Shown: in pieces, positions 1-5,712 of the stretch
Numbering within the stretch: the stretch's first letter is position 1
Layout: the number at the start of each line of letters is the position of its first letter
Program-made: the position numbers and the translations under genes
The notes under the pieces: model-generated
What the model was told of the DNA's origin: nothing
What the model saw: the letters and a program-made list of their open reading frames with translations, nothing else
Database searches by the model: none
Assembly: GCA_025359585.1 (NCBI GenBank)
Contig: JANYFX010000063.1
Coordinates: forward strand, 1 to 8,244
Reading direction: 5' to 3'
Length of the DNA stretch: 8,244 nt
Source of the DNA: Rhizobacter sp.
Lineage (GTDB): Bacteria > Pseudomonadota > Gammaproteobacteria > Burkholderiales > Burkholderiaceae_C

Positions 1-1035
1 CTCCTGCAGCATCGCGCCGACTTCGGCCACGTGTTCGCGCAAGGCCTCTTCGCGCTGCGCGCGCAGTTGGTCGGCGGTTGCCAGCTTCGCGGCCAGCTCG
101 CGGTCCTGACGGTTCTTCGGGTCCCATTGCAGCGGGATCGACAGGTTGACCGACACCATGTTCGAGTAGCTCGGCCCACGCTGGCTGACCATCAGCTCGG
201 CGCTCCAGTCGGCGTGCTGGTTGGCCTGCGCGGTGCGGACGTCAGCGCGCGCCGCTTCCTCCTGCTTGAGCAACACGGCGATGCGGGGGTGATGGGCGAG
301 CTGGCTGTCGAGCGTGGCGGTATCGAGCGCCACGCCGTCGAGGCCCGGCGCGCTGCCGAGCGGCTGCTGCGCGGCAGCGCCGACCCAGCGTGCCAGCTGC
401 GTCATGGCCGTGGCGATCTCGCGTTCGTTCTGCGCCAGCCGGTCGTCGATCTGCGCTTCGGCCGAGCGCGCCGCGAACACGTCGGCCTGCGAACCGCGCG
501 ACGTGCGGTAGGCACTGTCGGCGGCTTCGATCGACAAGCGCGCTTCGCTGCGCTGCGCCTGCAGCAACTCGCGCAGGCGCTCCTTGTAGTGGCGATCGAG
601 CCAGCTCACGGCCGTGTCACGCTGCAGGTTGGCGAGCGCCTGCGCGCGCCCGGCCTCTGCCGCTTCGGCTTCACGCTCGAAGCGGGCCGAGCGTGCTTCG
701 AGTTTGTCGGTGCGGGTGAATTCCTGGCTCAGCGCGACCGAGCGCATCGTCATGAAGTCGCGCGTCAGGCTGAGGCGGTCGGGGCCGTTGACGGGCAGGT
801 TGTTGATACCTGCCCTGAACACCGGGTCGGGCCGCTGCCCTGCGGCTGCGCCCATCTCGCGCGCGGCCCGCGCTGCCGCGTCTTGCGCCGGCAGTTGCAG
901 CGAGCGGGCCTCGGCCAGGCGCAGCGCCTGATCGAGCGCGAGGGTTTCCTGCGCGTGGGCGCCGGCGGCGGCGAGCCCGAACACGAGCACCAGGCTGCGC
1001 CAACGTGGCACAGCACAAAACGAAGTTGCAGCCAT
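1..1035 (-). CDS. CusC/SilC/CzcC-like outer-membrane efflux factor (TolC family), C-terminus cut by window edge
   Basis: Outer-membrane channel of a tripartite RND efflux pump, probably exporting Cu(I)/Ag(I) or another heavy metal from the periplasm. The 345 visible codons are open to the left edge, and family members are usually about 420-460 residues, so roughly 75-115 residues are missing. Residues 1-28 are a signal peptide ending AHA|QE. There is no lipobox cysteine, so unlike E. coli CusC this one should not be lipidated. Residues near 77-98 carry the NNLPVNGPDR and SLTRDFMTMR strings that I associate with CusC/SilC-type proteins of Burkholderiales. Residues 110-220 are charged, Ala-rich helix as expected for the periplasmic helical barrel. 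The second OEP repeat begins near residue 248 (HHPRIAVL), followed by the strand-like MVSVNLSIPLQW. The ATG at 1035 is preceded by GGAGG four bases upstream. It lies downstream of a small secreted Cys-rich protein on the same strand. TolC-family assignment is firm; the metal substrate is inferred. Confidence 0.9.
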   Translation of the reverse strand, partial: MAATSFCAVPRWRSLVLVFGLAAAGAHAQETLALDQALRLAEARSLQLPAQDAAARAAREMGAAAGQRPDPVFRAGINNLPVNGPDRLSLTRDFMTMRSVALSQEFTRTDKLEARSARFEREAEAAEAGRAQALANLQRDTAVSWLDRHYKERLRELLQAQRSEARLSIEAADSAYRTSRGSQADVFAARSAEAQIDDRLAQNEREIATAMTQLARWVGAAAQQPLGSAPGLDGVALDTATLDSQLAHHPRIAVLLKQEEAARADVRTAQANQHADWSAELMVSQRGPSYSNMVSVNLSIPLQWDPKNRQDRELAAKLATADQLRAQREEALREHVAEVGAMLQE

Positions 1036-1092
1036 GAGGCCTCCGGACCAACGATGCGTGTGGGTCGGCGACAGACGCGCACGACCGACTCT

Positions 1093-1119
1093 GCGAGCCG
1101 AGCCTTCCGGCCCGCTCGC
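1093..1119. repeat. GC-rich imperfect inverted repeat between the small Cys-rich gene and the efflux gene
   Basis: GCGAGC (1093-1098) faces GCTCGC (1114-1119). Inside, GCC (1102-1104) faces GGC (1109-1111) around a TTCC loop, with one further G-C pair, one bulged base and one C-C mismatch. The transcript could form a hairpin of about ten pairs in the 102-base gap between the two minus-strand genes. No run of T follows on the minus strand, so it is not a classical intrinsic terminator. It could tune expression or mRNA stability between the two genes, or mean nothing in such GC-rich DNA. Confidence 0.3.
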
Positions 1120-1137
1120 GTCAGCGCGTTGGTGGGA

Positions 1138-1512
1138 TCAGATTCGGAAACTGCAGTGCAGGATCGCGTGCGGCGGGTCTGCCGGAGCGATGGCACTATG
1201 GCGCGCGGTGAAGCGCTGCGTGGGCGCACCCGCCTCGACCGGCGCGGGCAGCGTGTACGAGCGCGCCAGCACCACAGCGGGCAGCGCGGCCACCTGGGCC
1301 TGGTCGCTTTGCTGGCCTTGCTGGCAGTGTGCCGCGCACAGCGCCGATGGGGTCGACGTGTCGCCGGCCATGCCAGGGCAGTCGGGCATCGTGGCTGTGG
1401 TCATCGCCTGCGCGCCAGGGCACGCAAAGGCCGAGACCGCCAGCTGCGTGCACAGCAACACCACGGCCATGAACCGGCACAGGGCGTTGCGGAAGGGGCG
1501 ATCGAACAGCAT
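1138..1512 (-). CDS. Small secreted Cys/Met/His-containing protein next to metal efflux gene
   Basis: I cannot assign this to a named family with certainty. It encodes 124 residues. Residues 1-30 form a signal peptide (basic n-region with FRNALCRF, hydrophobic core MAVVLLCTQLAV) with a likely cleavage after AFA30. Phe at -2 makes a lipoprotein site unlikely. The predicted mature protein is rich in possible soft-metal ligands: Cys 31, 45, 59, 63 and 120, Met 37, 42 and 48, and His 62, 105, 115 and 119, including CPGM and CAAHC clusters. It ends with PPHAILHCSFRI, a C-terminal style I recall from small proteins that precede RND metal-efflux genes in Burkholderiales. Its position just before the CusC-like gene is like that of CzcI before czcC or CusD/SilD before cusC/silC in Cupriavidus, though I see no clear sequence match to those. 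A periplasmic metal-binding or metal-sensing role is inference. The ATG at 1512 is kept because starting at Met15 would remove the basic n-region; no clear ribosome site precedes either. Confidence 0.7.
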   Translation of the reverse strand: MLFDRPFRNALCRFMAVVLLCTQLAVSAFACPGAQAMTTATMPDCPGMAGDTSTPSALCAAHCQQGQQSDQAQVAALPAVVLARSYTLPAPVEAGAPTQRFTARHSAIAPADPPHAILHCSFRI

Positions 1513-1567
1513 GGACGCGAGCTTATCGGAAAGCGCGGCGCCGGTGGTGTGCCGGGGTTGGCGTGTT

Positions 1568-2176
1568 TCAGCGGGGTGCGTCGCGAACCATCGGTGCGAC
1601 GGCTTGCGCCACCTGCCGGATCAGCGCGCTGATCGCCTGCGCATGCGCTTGGGCGGTGTCGCCGCTGGCGGGCAGGTCGTAGCCCAGCTCCAGTGTCTTC
1701 AGCTCGCGCGTGGGCACGCTGCCCGTACTGAGCACGATGCGCGCGCGGGCTTGCAGGCGCCCTGCGCTGCGCACAAAGTCCATCGGCACCAGATCGACCT
1801 GCAGCGAAAGCGCCGGCACCGGGTCGCCGCAGTTCGTGTCGCACAGCGCCCAGCCCGGCAACTGCTGACGCAAGGCCGAGACGAACTCGCGCGACACGCC
1901 GATCTCGATGCGTTCCGCCCAGAAGGTGTTGGGCCACTCGGCCAGCGTGCTGGCATCGGCGCGGTAACGCACACGGCGCGCGACCAGGTACTCGGGGATG
2001 TTGACGCGGCGCACGGCGAGCAGGGGTGCCGACGCCGCGGCACCAGGCGCCGCGCTCGTCAGTGGCGCTGCGGCCGGTGGCAGCGTCAACAGCACCGGCG
2101 CGGGGGAGGGCGACGCACACGCAGCCAGCAAGCCGGCAAGCAGCAGCGATGAGGCCGCGGTCTTCAAGAGGTTCAT
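1568..2176 (-). CDS. PqiC/DUF330-type outer-membrane lipoprotein, auxiliary component of MCE transporter
   Basis: Encodes a 202-residue ABC-type transport auxiliary lipoprotein of the PqiC (YmbA, DUF330) family. Members sit in the inner leaflet of the outer membrane and are thought to receive or anchor the end of an MCE protein spanning the periplasm. The signal peptide ends in the lipobox LAAC with acylated Cys20. Ala at +2 predicts outer-membrane sorting. A Pro/Ala-rich linker (21-51) follows, then the conserved core RRVNIPEYLVARRVRY (56-71) and LAEWPNTFWAERIE (78-91). Cys112 and Cys116 (LCDTNC) may form a disulfide. The ATG at 2176 overlaps the upstream MCE stop in an ATGA, and GGGAA lies about nine bases upstream, so translation is probably coupled. 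It is the last gene of the compact four-gene lipid-transport set; the next gene starts after 55 bases. Confidence 0.9.
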   Translation of the reverse strand: MNLLKTAASSLLLAGLLAACASPSPAPVLLTLPPAAAPLTSAAPGAAASAPLLAVRRVNIPEYLVARRVRYRADASTLAEWPNTFWAERIEIGVSREFVSALRQQLPGWALCDTNCGDPVPALSLQVDLVPMDFVRSAGRLQARARIVLSTGSVPTRELKTLELGYDLPASGDTAQAHAQAISALIRQVAQAVAPMVRDAPR

Positions 2177-3156
2177 TCGCGTTTGTTCCCGAAGATGATC
2201 GCGTTCGGCTTTTCTTCCAGCAGCTCGCTCCAGTCGCGCAGGCCGCGCGCGGCTTGCGACAGGTCGCGCACGGCAGCGTCGAGGTCGGCGCGCAGCGACG
2301 CGTTCGGCGCCGTCATCTCGGCCACGCGATTCATGGCCAGGCGTGCCGATTCGGCCGCTTCGCGCGTGCCGGCGAGCGTGCGCTGCAGGTCGGGTTGGGC
2401 GCCGAGCACGGTGTTGCGAGCGGTCTCGGAGAGCTGGGTGATGGATACGAGCGTCGCGGCCGAATTGGTTTGAACCTGGCGGATCGCCTCGGACGCGACC
2501 TTCAATGTGGTGCGGGATTCGGCGCCTGTTTGTGCCAGCTCGGTCGCGGTGCTCTTGAGAACCGTTTGCGCAGCGTCGAGCGCGTTTTGCACCGAAGCCA
2601 GCGTGGCGCGCAGTTCCTTCACGGTGTCGCGAATGTCTTGCACCGTGTCGCGCAGCGGCAGTTCGGCCACCTGGTCAATCAGGTTGCCGAAGCGGTCGGC
2701 GAGCGCCGGGATCTCGGGCTTGATGCCGTCGCCGGCCAGCGTCGAAGGCGTGTTCGGCACGAAGTCGAGCTCGATCGCCTTTTGCCCGGTCACGAAACTC
2801 TGCGATGCGAGGCGCGCGCGCAGCCCGCGCTGCACCAGCGTCTGCAGGTCGAGCGGTGTGTCTTTCGAGCCGGTGAAACGCAGCGCGTCGGGCGACAACT
2901 GAATTCGCACCGGCACCAGCGCCTTGAGCGAATCGCGGTCGACCTGGATGCCGATCTCTTCGACCTGGCCCACCGCCACACCGCGAAAGTTGACCGGCGC
3001 ACCCACGTACAGGCCGGTGACGTTGCTCTTGTAATAGATCATCACGTCGAGCTGCTTCTTGAACAGCGTGTTGCCGCTGAGCCAGAGCACCGAGGCGACG
3101 ATCAGCGCCAGGCCAATGATCACGAAACTTCCGATGAGCAGGGCGTTGCGTTTCAT
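2173..3156 (-). CDS. MCE family protein (MlaD/PqiB-like substrate-binding subunit)
   Basis: Encodes 327 residues and forms the periplasmic, inner-membrane-anchored part of an MCE ABC transporter that moves phospholipid or other hydrophobic molecules between the membranes. A single N-terminal transmembrane helix spans about residues 6-27. One MCE domain covers about 37-133, with GLYVGAPVNFRGVAVGQV (48-65) and FVTGQKAIELDF (121-132) as its hallmarks. Residues 160-310 are helical, Ala/Thr/Ser/Gln-rich with few prolines, and the protein ends LLEEKPNAIIFG (312-323), an ending I recall from long single-MCE proteins. It is about twice the length of E. coli MlaD, so it resembles the Pqi/Mce type more than canonical MlaD. 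I chose the ATG at 3156 because it begins right before the transmembrane helix and overlaps the ATPase stop as ATGA. The reading frame is open further upstream, but that part is antiparallel-frame shadow inside the ATPase gene. Confidence 0.92.
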   Translation of the reverse strand: MKRNALLIGSFVIIGLALIVASVLWLSGNTLFKKQLDVMIYYKSNVTGLYVGAPVNFRGVAVGQVEEIGIQVDRDSLKALVPVRIQLSPDALRFTGSKDTPLDLQTLVQRGLRARLASQSFVTGQKAIELDFVPNTPSTLAGDGIKPEIPALADRFGNLIDQVAELPLRDTVQDIRDTVKELRATLASVQNALDAAQTVLKSTATELAQTGAESRTTLKVASEAIRQVQTNSAATLVSITQLSETARNTVLGAQPDLQRTLAGTREAAESARLAMNRVAEMTAPNASLRADLDAAVRDLSQAARGLRDWSELLEEKPNAIIFGNKRE

Positions 3157-3950
3157 GCAGAGGTGGTGGCGGATGGAGTGACGGCAGGCGCTGATTCTGC
3201 GCTGCTCTTCGGTTCTTCGCGCCGCAGAAAGGCGCGCACCGTCGGGTGCTCGCTGCTTTCGCGCAGCTCGCGCGGCGCACCACGGGCGATCGGTGCCTTG
3301 CTGTCGGCGTCGAGAAAGATGCCGTCGTCGGCGATCGCGAACAGGCTCGGCAGCTCGTGGCTGACGAACACGATGGCCGCGCCGGTGCGCTGGCGCACGT
3401 CGAGGATCAGGTCGTCGAGACGTTTCGAGCTGATGGGATCGAGGCCGGCCGAGGGTTCGTCGAGAAACAGCAGAGGCGGCTCGGCCGCGAGGGCGCGGGC
3501 CAGGCCGGCGCGTTTTTTCATGCCGCCGCTCAAGTCGGCCGGGTAATAGTCGGCGAAGTCTTTCAGGTCGACCCACGCCAGCATCTCGCGGGCGCGCGAT
3601 TCGCGGGCCGGCGCGTCGAGGTCGGTTTGTTGCTCCATCGGCAGGCAGATGTTTTCGAGAATCGTCATCGACGACCACAGTGCCGCGCTCTGGAACAGCA
3701 TGCCGAATCCGGCCCGCAGCTTCGCCTGCTCGCTCTCGGTCGCGGCCCAGTAGTCGACGCCGTTGTAGGTGACGTGGCCCGCGGCCGGTGGCAACAGCCC
3801 GATCATGTGCTTGAGCAGCGTGCTCTTGCCGCAACCGCTGCCGCCCATGATCGCGAAGATCGTGCCTTTCTCGACCTTGAACGACACGTCTTTCTGGATC
3901 AGCCGTTCGCCGAAACGCATCTCCAAGCCATCGACGGCGAGCAAGCTCAT
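3153..3950 (-). CDS. MlaF-like ABC transporter ATP-binding protein
   Basis: Cytoplasmic ATPase that powers the adjacent MlaE-like permease. All motifs expected of a working ABC ATPase are present in its 265 residues: Walker A GGSGCGKST (36-44), Q-loop Gln87, signature LSGGM (140-144), Walker B LLFLDEP (160-166), D-loop SAGLD (167-171) and switch His198 in SHEL. KKRAGLARALA after the signature is typical of MlaF/Mce ATPases. The last 20 residues form a Ser/Ala/Pro/Thr-rich tail (from about 246) and look disordered. The ATG at 3950 directly abuts the TAG stop of the permease, and the TGA stop overlaps the MCE start (ATGA), so these genes are almost certainly one transcript. No canonical Shine-Dalgarno is obvious, in line with translational coupling. 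Confidence 0.95.
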   Translation of the reverse strand: MSLLAVDGLEMRFGERLIQKDVSFKVEKGTIFAIMGGSGCGKSTLLKHMIGLLPPAAGHVTYNGVDYWAATESEQAKLRAGFGMLFQSAALWSSMTILENICLPMEQQTDLDAPARESRAREMLAWVDLKDFADYYPADLSGGMKKRAGLARALAAEPPLLFLDEPSAGLDPISSKRLDDLILDVRQRTGAAIVFVSHELPSLFAIADDGIFLDADSKAPIARGAPRELRESSEHPTVRAFLRREEPKSSAESAPAVTPSATTSA

Positions 3951-4730
3951 CTAGATTCCGAGCGCGTTGGCGCAGACCGCGAACACCGCGTCGAGCACGA
4001 TGATCGCGACGATGCTGGTGACCACCGCGCTGGTCGTGGCCACACCCACGCCGGCCGCGTTGCGCTGCGCGTAGAGGCCGCAGTAACAGCCGATCAAGCC
4101 AATCAAGGCACCGAACACAAACGACTTGCTCACACCGATCGCCAGGTGCTCCCAGCTCAGCGCCACGAACGAGCGCGAGATGTAGGCGGCGGGCGAGATG
4201 TCGAGCATGCCCCCTGCCACCACCATGCCGCCGATCAACCCGGTGATGCAGCCGTAGACGTAGAGCAGCGGCATCATGAGCAGCAGCGCGAGCACGCGCG
4301 GCAGCACCAGAAAGTCGACCGGGCTCAGGCCCAGCACTTCGAGCGCGTCGACCTCTTCGTTGGCCTGCATCGTCGCGAGTTCGGCAGCGAACGCCGCGCC
4401 GGTGCGGCCAGCCATCACGACGGCGGTGATGATCGCGGCCATCTCGCGCGCCACCGCGATGCCCACCAGGTCGGCCACGTAGATGCCGGCGCCGAACTTG
4501 ACGAGCTGCACCGCACCGACGAAGGCCAGGATCGCCCCGACCAGCACGTTGACAACGGTGACGATGGGCACGGCGCGTGCGCTGCAGTCGGCCGTGATGC
4601 GGCCCAGATCCTTCAGCCGAAAGTGCCAGCGGCCGGCCGCACCGGCCGCGGCCGAGAGCAGCACCTGGCCGAAGAAGGTGATCTGGCGAACGGGGATGAG
4701 CGCGGCAAGTGGCATGGGTGTGAAGGCCAT
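3951..4730 (-). CDS. MlaE-like ABC transporter permease of MCE lipid-transport system
   Basis: Integral inner-membrane permease that forms the channel of the MCE transporter, about 259 residues with several hydrophobic segments. Family hallmarks are IVTVVNVLVGAILAFVGAVQ in the first membrane region, VAREMAAIITAVVMAGRTGAAFAAE, the cytoplasmic loop NEEVDALEVLGLSP, VLPRVLALLLMMPLL, and a C-terminal TTSAVVTSIVAIIVLDAVF. It lacks the N-terminal STAS-like extension seen in many hybrid-type MCE permeases, and no separate MlaB-like gene is present here. Start choice is uncertain: ATG at 4730 (MAFTPMPLAAL) or at 4715 (MPLAAL) both fit. The further ATG at 4856 would lie antisense inside argB and is rejected. 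No strong ribosome site precedes either candidate. It is the first gene of the minus-strand set and is divergent from argB. Confidence 0.92.
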   Translation of the reverse strand: MAFTPMPLAALIPVRQITFFGQVLLSAAAGAAGRWHFRLKDLGRITADCSARAVPIVTVVNVLVGAILAFVGAVQLVKFGAGIYVADLVGIAVAREMAAIITAVVMAGRTGAAFAAELATMQANEEVDALEVLGLSPVDFLVLPRVLALLLMMPLLYVYGCITGLIGGMVVAGGMLDISPAAYISRSFVALSWEHLAIGVSKSFVFGALIGLIGCYCGLYAQRNAAGVGVATTSAVVTSIVAIIVLDAVFAVCANALGI

Positions 4731-4788
4731 TGTGCCGAATCGCCCGCCCCTACAATCGTTTTCAACACGATCAACCTTCGGGCCGACC
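4731..4788. promoter_or_regulatory. Divergent promoter region between lipid transporter and argB
   Basis: This 58-base gap must serve both the minus-strand MCE genes and the plus-strand argB group. On the plus strand a -10-like TACAAT lies at 4751-4756, 33 bases before the argB ATG. TTGTGC at 4730-4735 is a possible -35 with a short 15-base spacer. On the minus strand TTGATC and TTGAAA stand out as -35-like hexamers, but I see no good matching -10. No convincing ArgR-type operator was recognised. The existence of a promoter here is well supported by gene layout; the exact boxes are tentative. Confidence 0.5.
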
Positions 4789-5712
4789 ATGACCACCGAC
4801 GCTCCCGCGGCCGCTTCCGGCACGCCCGACCTGGCCCAGATCACGCCGCGCGACAAGGCGGAAATACTGGCGCAGGCGCTGCCCTACATCCGCAAGTTCC
4901 ACGGCAAGACCATCGTCATCAAGTACGGCGGCAACGCGATGACCGACCCGGCGCTGCAGCAAGACTTCGCCGAAGACGTGGTGCTGCTCAAGCTCGTGGG
5001 CCTGAACCCGGTGGTGGTGCACGGCGGCGGGCCGCAGATCGAAGAGGCGCTGGCCAAGATCGGCAAGAAGGGCAGCTTCATCCAGGGCATGCGCGTGACC
5101 GACGACGAGACCATGGAAGTGGTCGAGTGGGTGCTGGCCGGCCAGGTGCAGCAGGACATCGTCGGGCTCATCAACGTGGCCGGCGGCAAGGCCGTGGGGC
5201 TGACCGGGCGCGACGGCGGGCTGATCCGCGCGCGCAAGCTGAAGCTGGTCGATCTGAAAGACCCGAACAAGGTGCACGACGTGGGCAACGTCGGTGAGAT
5301 CGAGTCGATCGACCCGAGCGTGGTCAAGGCACTCCAGGACGACCAGTTCATCCCGGTGATCTCGCCGCTCGGCTTCGGCGCCGACAACGAGAACTACAAC
5401 ATCAACGCCGACGTGGTGGCCGGCAAGCTCGCTGAAGTGCTGAAGGCCGAGAAGCTGATCATGCTGACCAACATTCCCGGCGTGCTCGACAAGGCCGGCA
5501 AGCTGCTCACGAACCTGAGCGCGCGCGAGATCGACGAGCTGTTCGCCGACGGCACGATCAGCGGCGGCATGCTGCCGAAGATCGACTCGGCGCTGCAGGC
5601 GGCGAAGAACGGCGTCAACACCGTGCACATCATCGACGGCCGCGTGCCGCACGCGATGCTGCTGGAAGTGCTGACGGATCAGGCTTACGGCACGATGATC
5701 CGCTCGCATTGA
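4789..5712 (+). CDS. argB: Acetylglutamate kinase (N-acetyl-L-glutamate 5-phosphotransferase, EC 2.7.2.8)
   Basis: Cytoplasmic enzyme for the second step of arginine synthesis: ATP plus N-acetylglutamate gives N-acetylglutamyl 5-phosphate. The 307 residues fit the family. Motifs seen are KYGGNAM (45-51) and VVHGGGPQI (76-84) for phosphate and substrate binding, GLTGRDGGLI (137-146), NINAD (204-208), LTNIPGVLDK (226-235) and SGGMLPKI (258-265). An extra N-terminal helix (about 18-36, AEILAQALPYIRKFHGK) precedes the first strand, as in the hexameric, arginine-inhibited kinases of Pseudomonas and Thermotoga and unlike E. coli. Feedback inhibition by arginine is therefore likely. The C-terminal arginine-site segment reads LLEVLTDQAYGTMI, with Ala where many sensitive enzymes have Gly. 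ATG 4789 is chosen because the frame extension upstream runs antisense into the permease and adds no family sequence. The nucleotidase start overlaps its stop. Confidence 0.97.
   Translation: MTTDAPAAASGTPDLAQITPRDKAEILAQALPYIRKFHGKTIVIKYGGNAMTDPALQQDFAEDVVLLKLVGLNPVVVHGGGPQIEEALAKIGKKGSFIQGMRVTDDETMEVVEWVLAGQVQQDIVGLINVAGGKAVGLTGRDGGLIRARKLKLVDLKDPNKVHDVGNVGEIESIDPSVVKALQDDQFIPVISPLGFGADNENYNINADVVAGKLAEVLKAEKLIMLTNIPGVLDKAGKLLTNLSAREIDELFADGTISGGMLPKIDSALQAAKNGVNTVHIIDGRVPHAMLLEVLTDQAYGTMIRSH

Noticed and set aside
1405..1435. Lipobox at AFAC in the small secreted protein
   Set aside because: Phe at -2 and Ala at -3 do not fit a signal peptidase II site; ordinary cleavage after AFA is more likely.
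31..1632. Plus-strand open frame of 533 codons over the efflux factor and the small secreted gene
   Set aside because: It is the antisense shadow of two genes with signal peptides and family motifs; the product is Arg-rich and featureless.
1401..2120. Minus-strand 239-codon frame overlapping pqiC and the small secreted gene
   Set aside because: It covers both genes in a different frame, is Arg/Ala-rich, and has no signal or domain.
3157..3834. Upstream extension of the MCE protein to a start at 3834
   Set aside because: The added part overlaps the ATPase gene in another frame and is Arg-rich. The ATG at 3156 directly precedes the membrane anchor and forms an ATGA overlap.
4483..4788. Upstream extension of argB
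   Set aside because: It is antisense to the permease and adds sequence unlike any acetylglutamate kinase; ATG 4789 gives the normal length.
4731..4856. Upstream start for the permease at 4856
   Set aside because: It would run antisense into argB, adds no recognisable STAS-like domain, and would leave no divergent promoter.
3246..5297. Very long plus-strand open frame (683 codons) across the ATPase, permease and argB
   Set aside because: It is antisense to two clear ABC transporter genes and out of frame with argB, and its product is His/Arg/Asp-rich with no family features. It is an effect of high-GC third positions.
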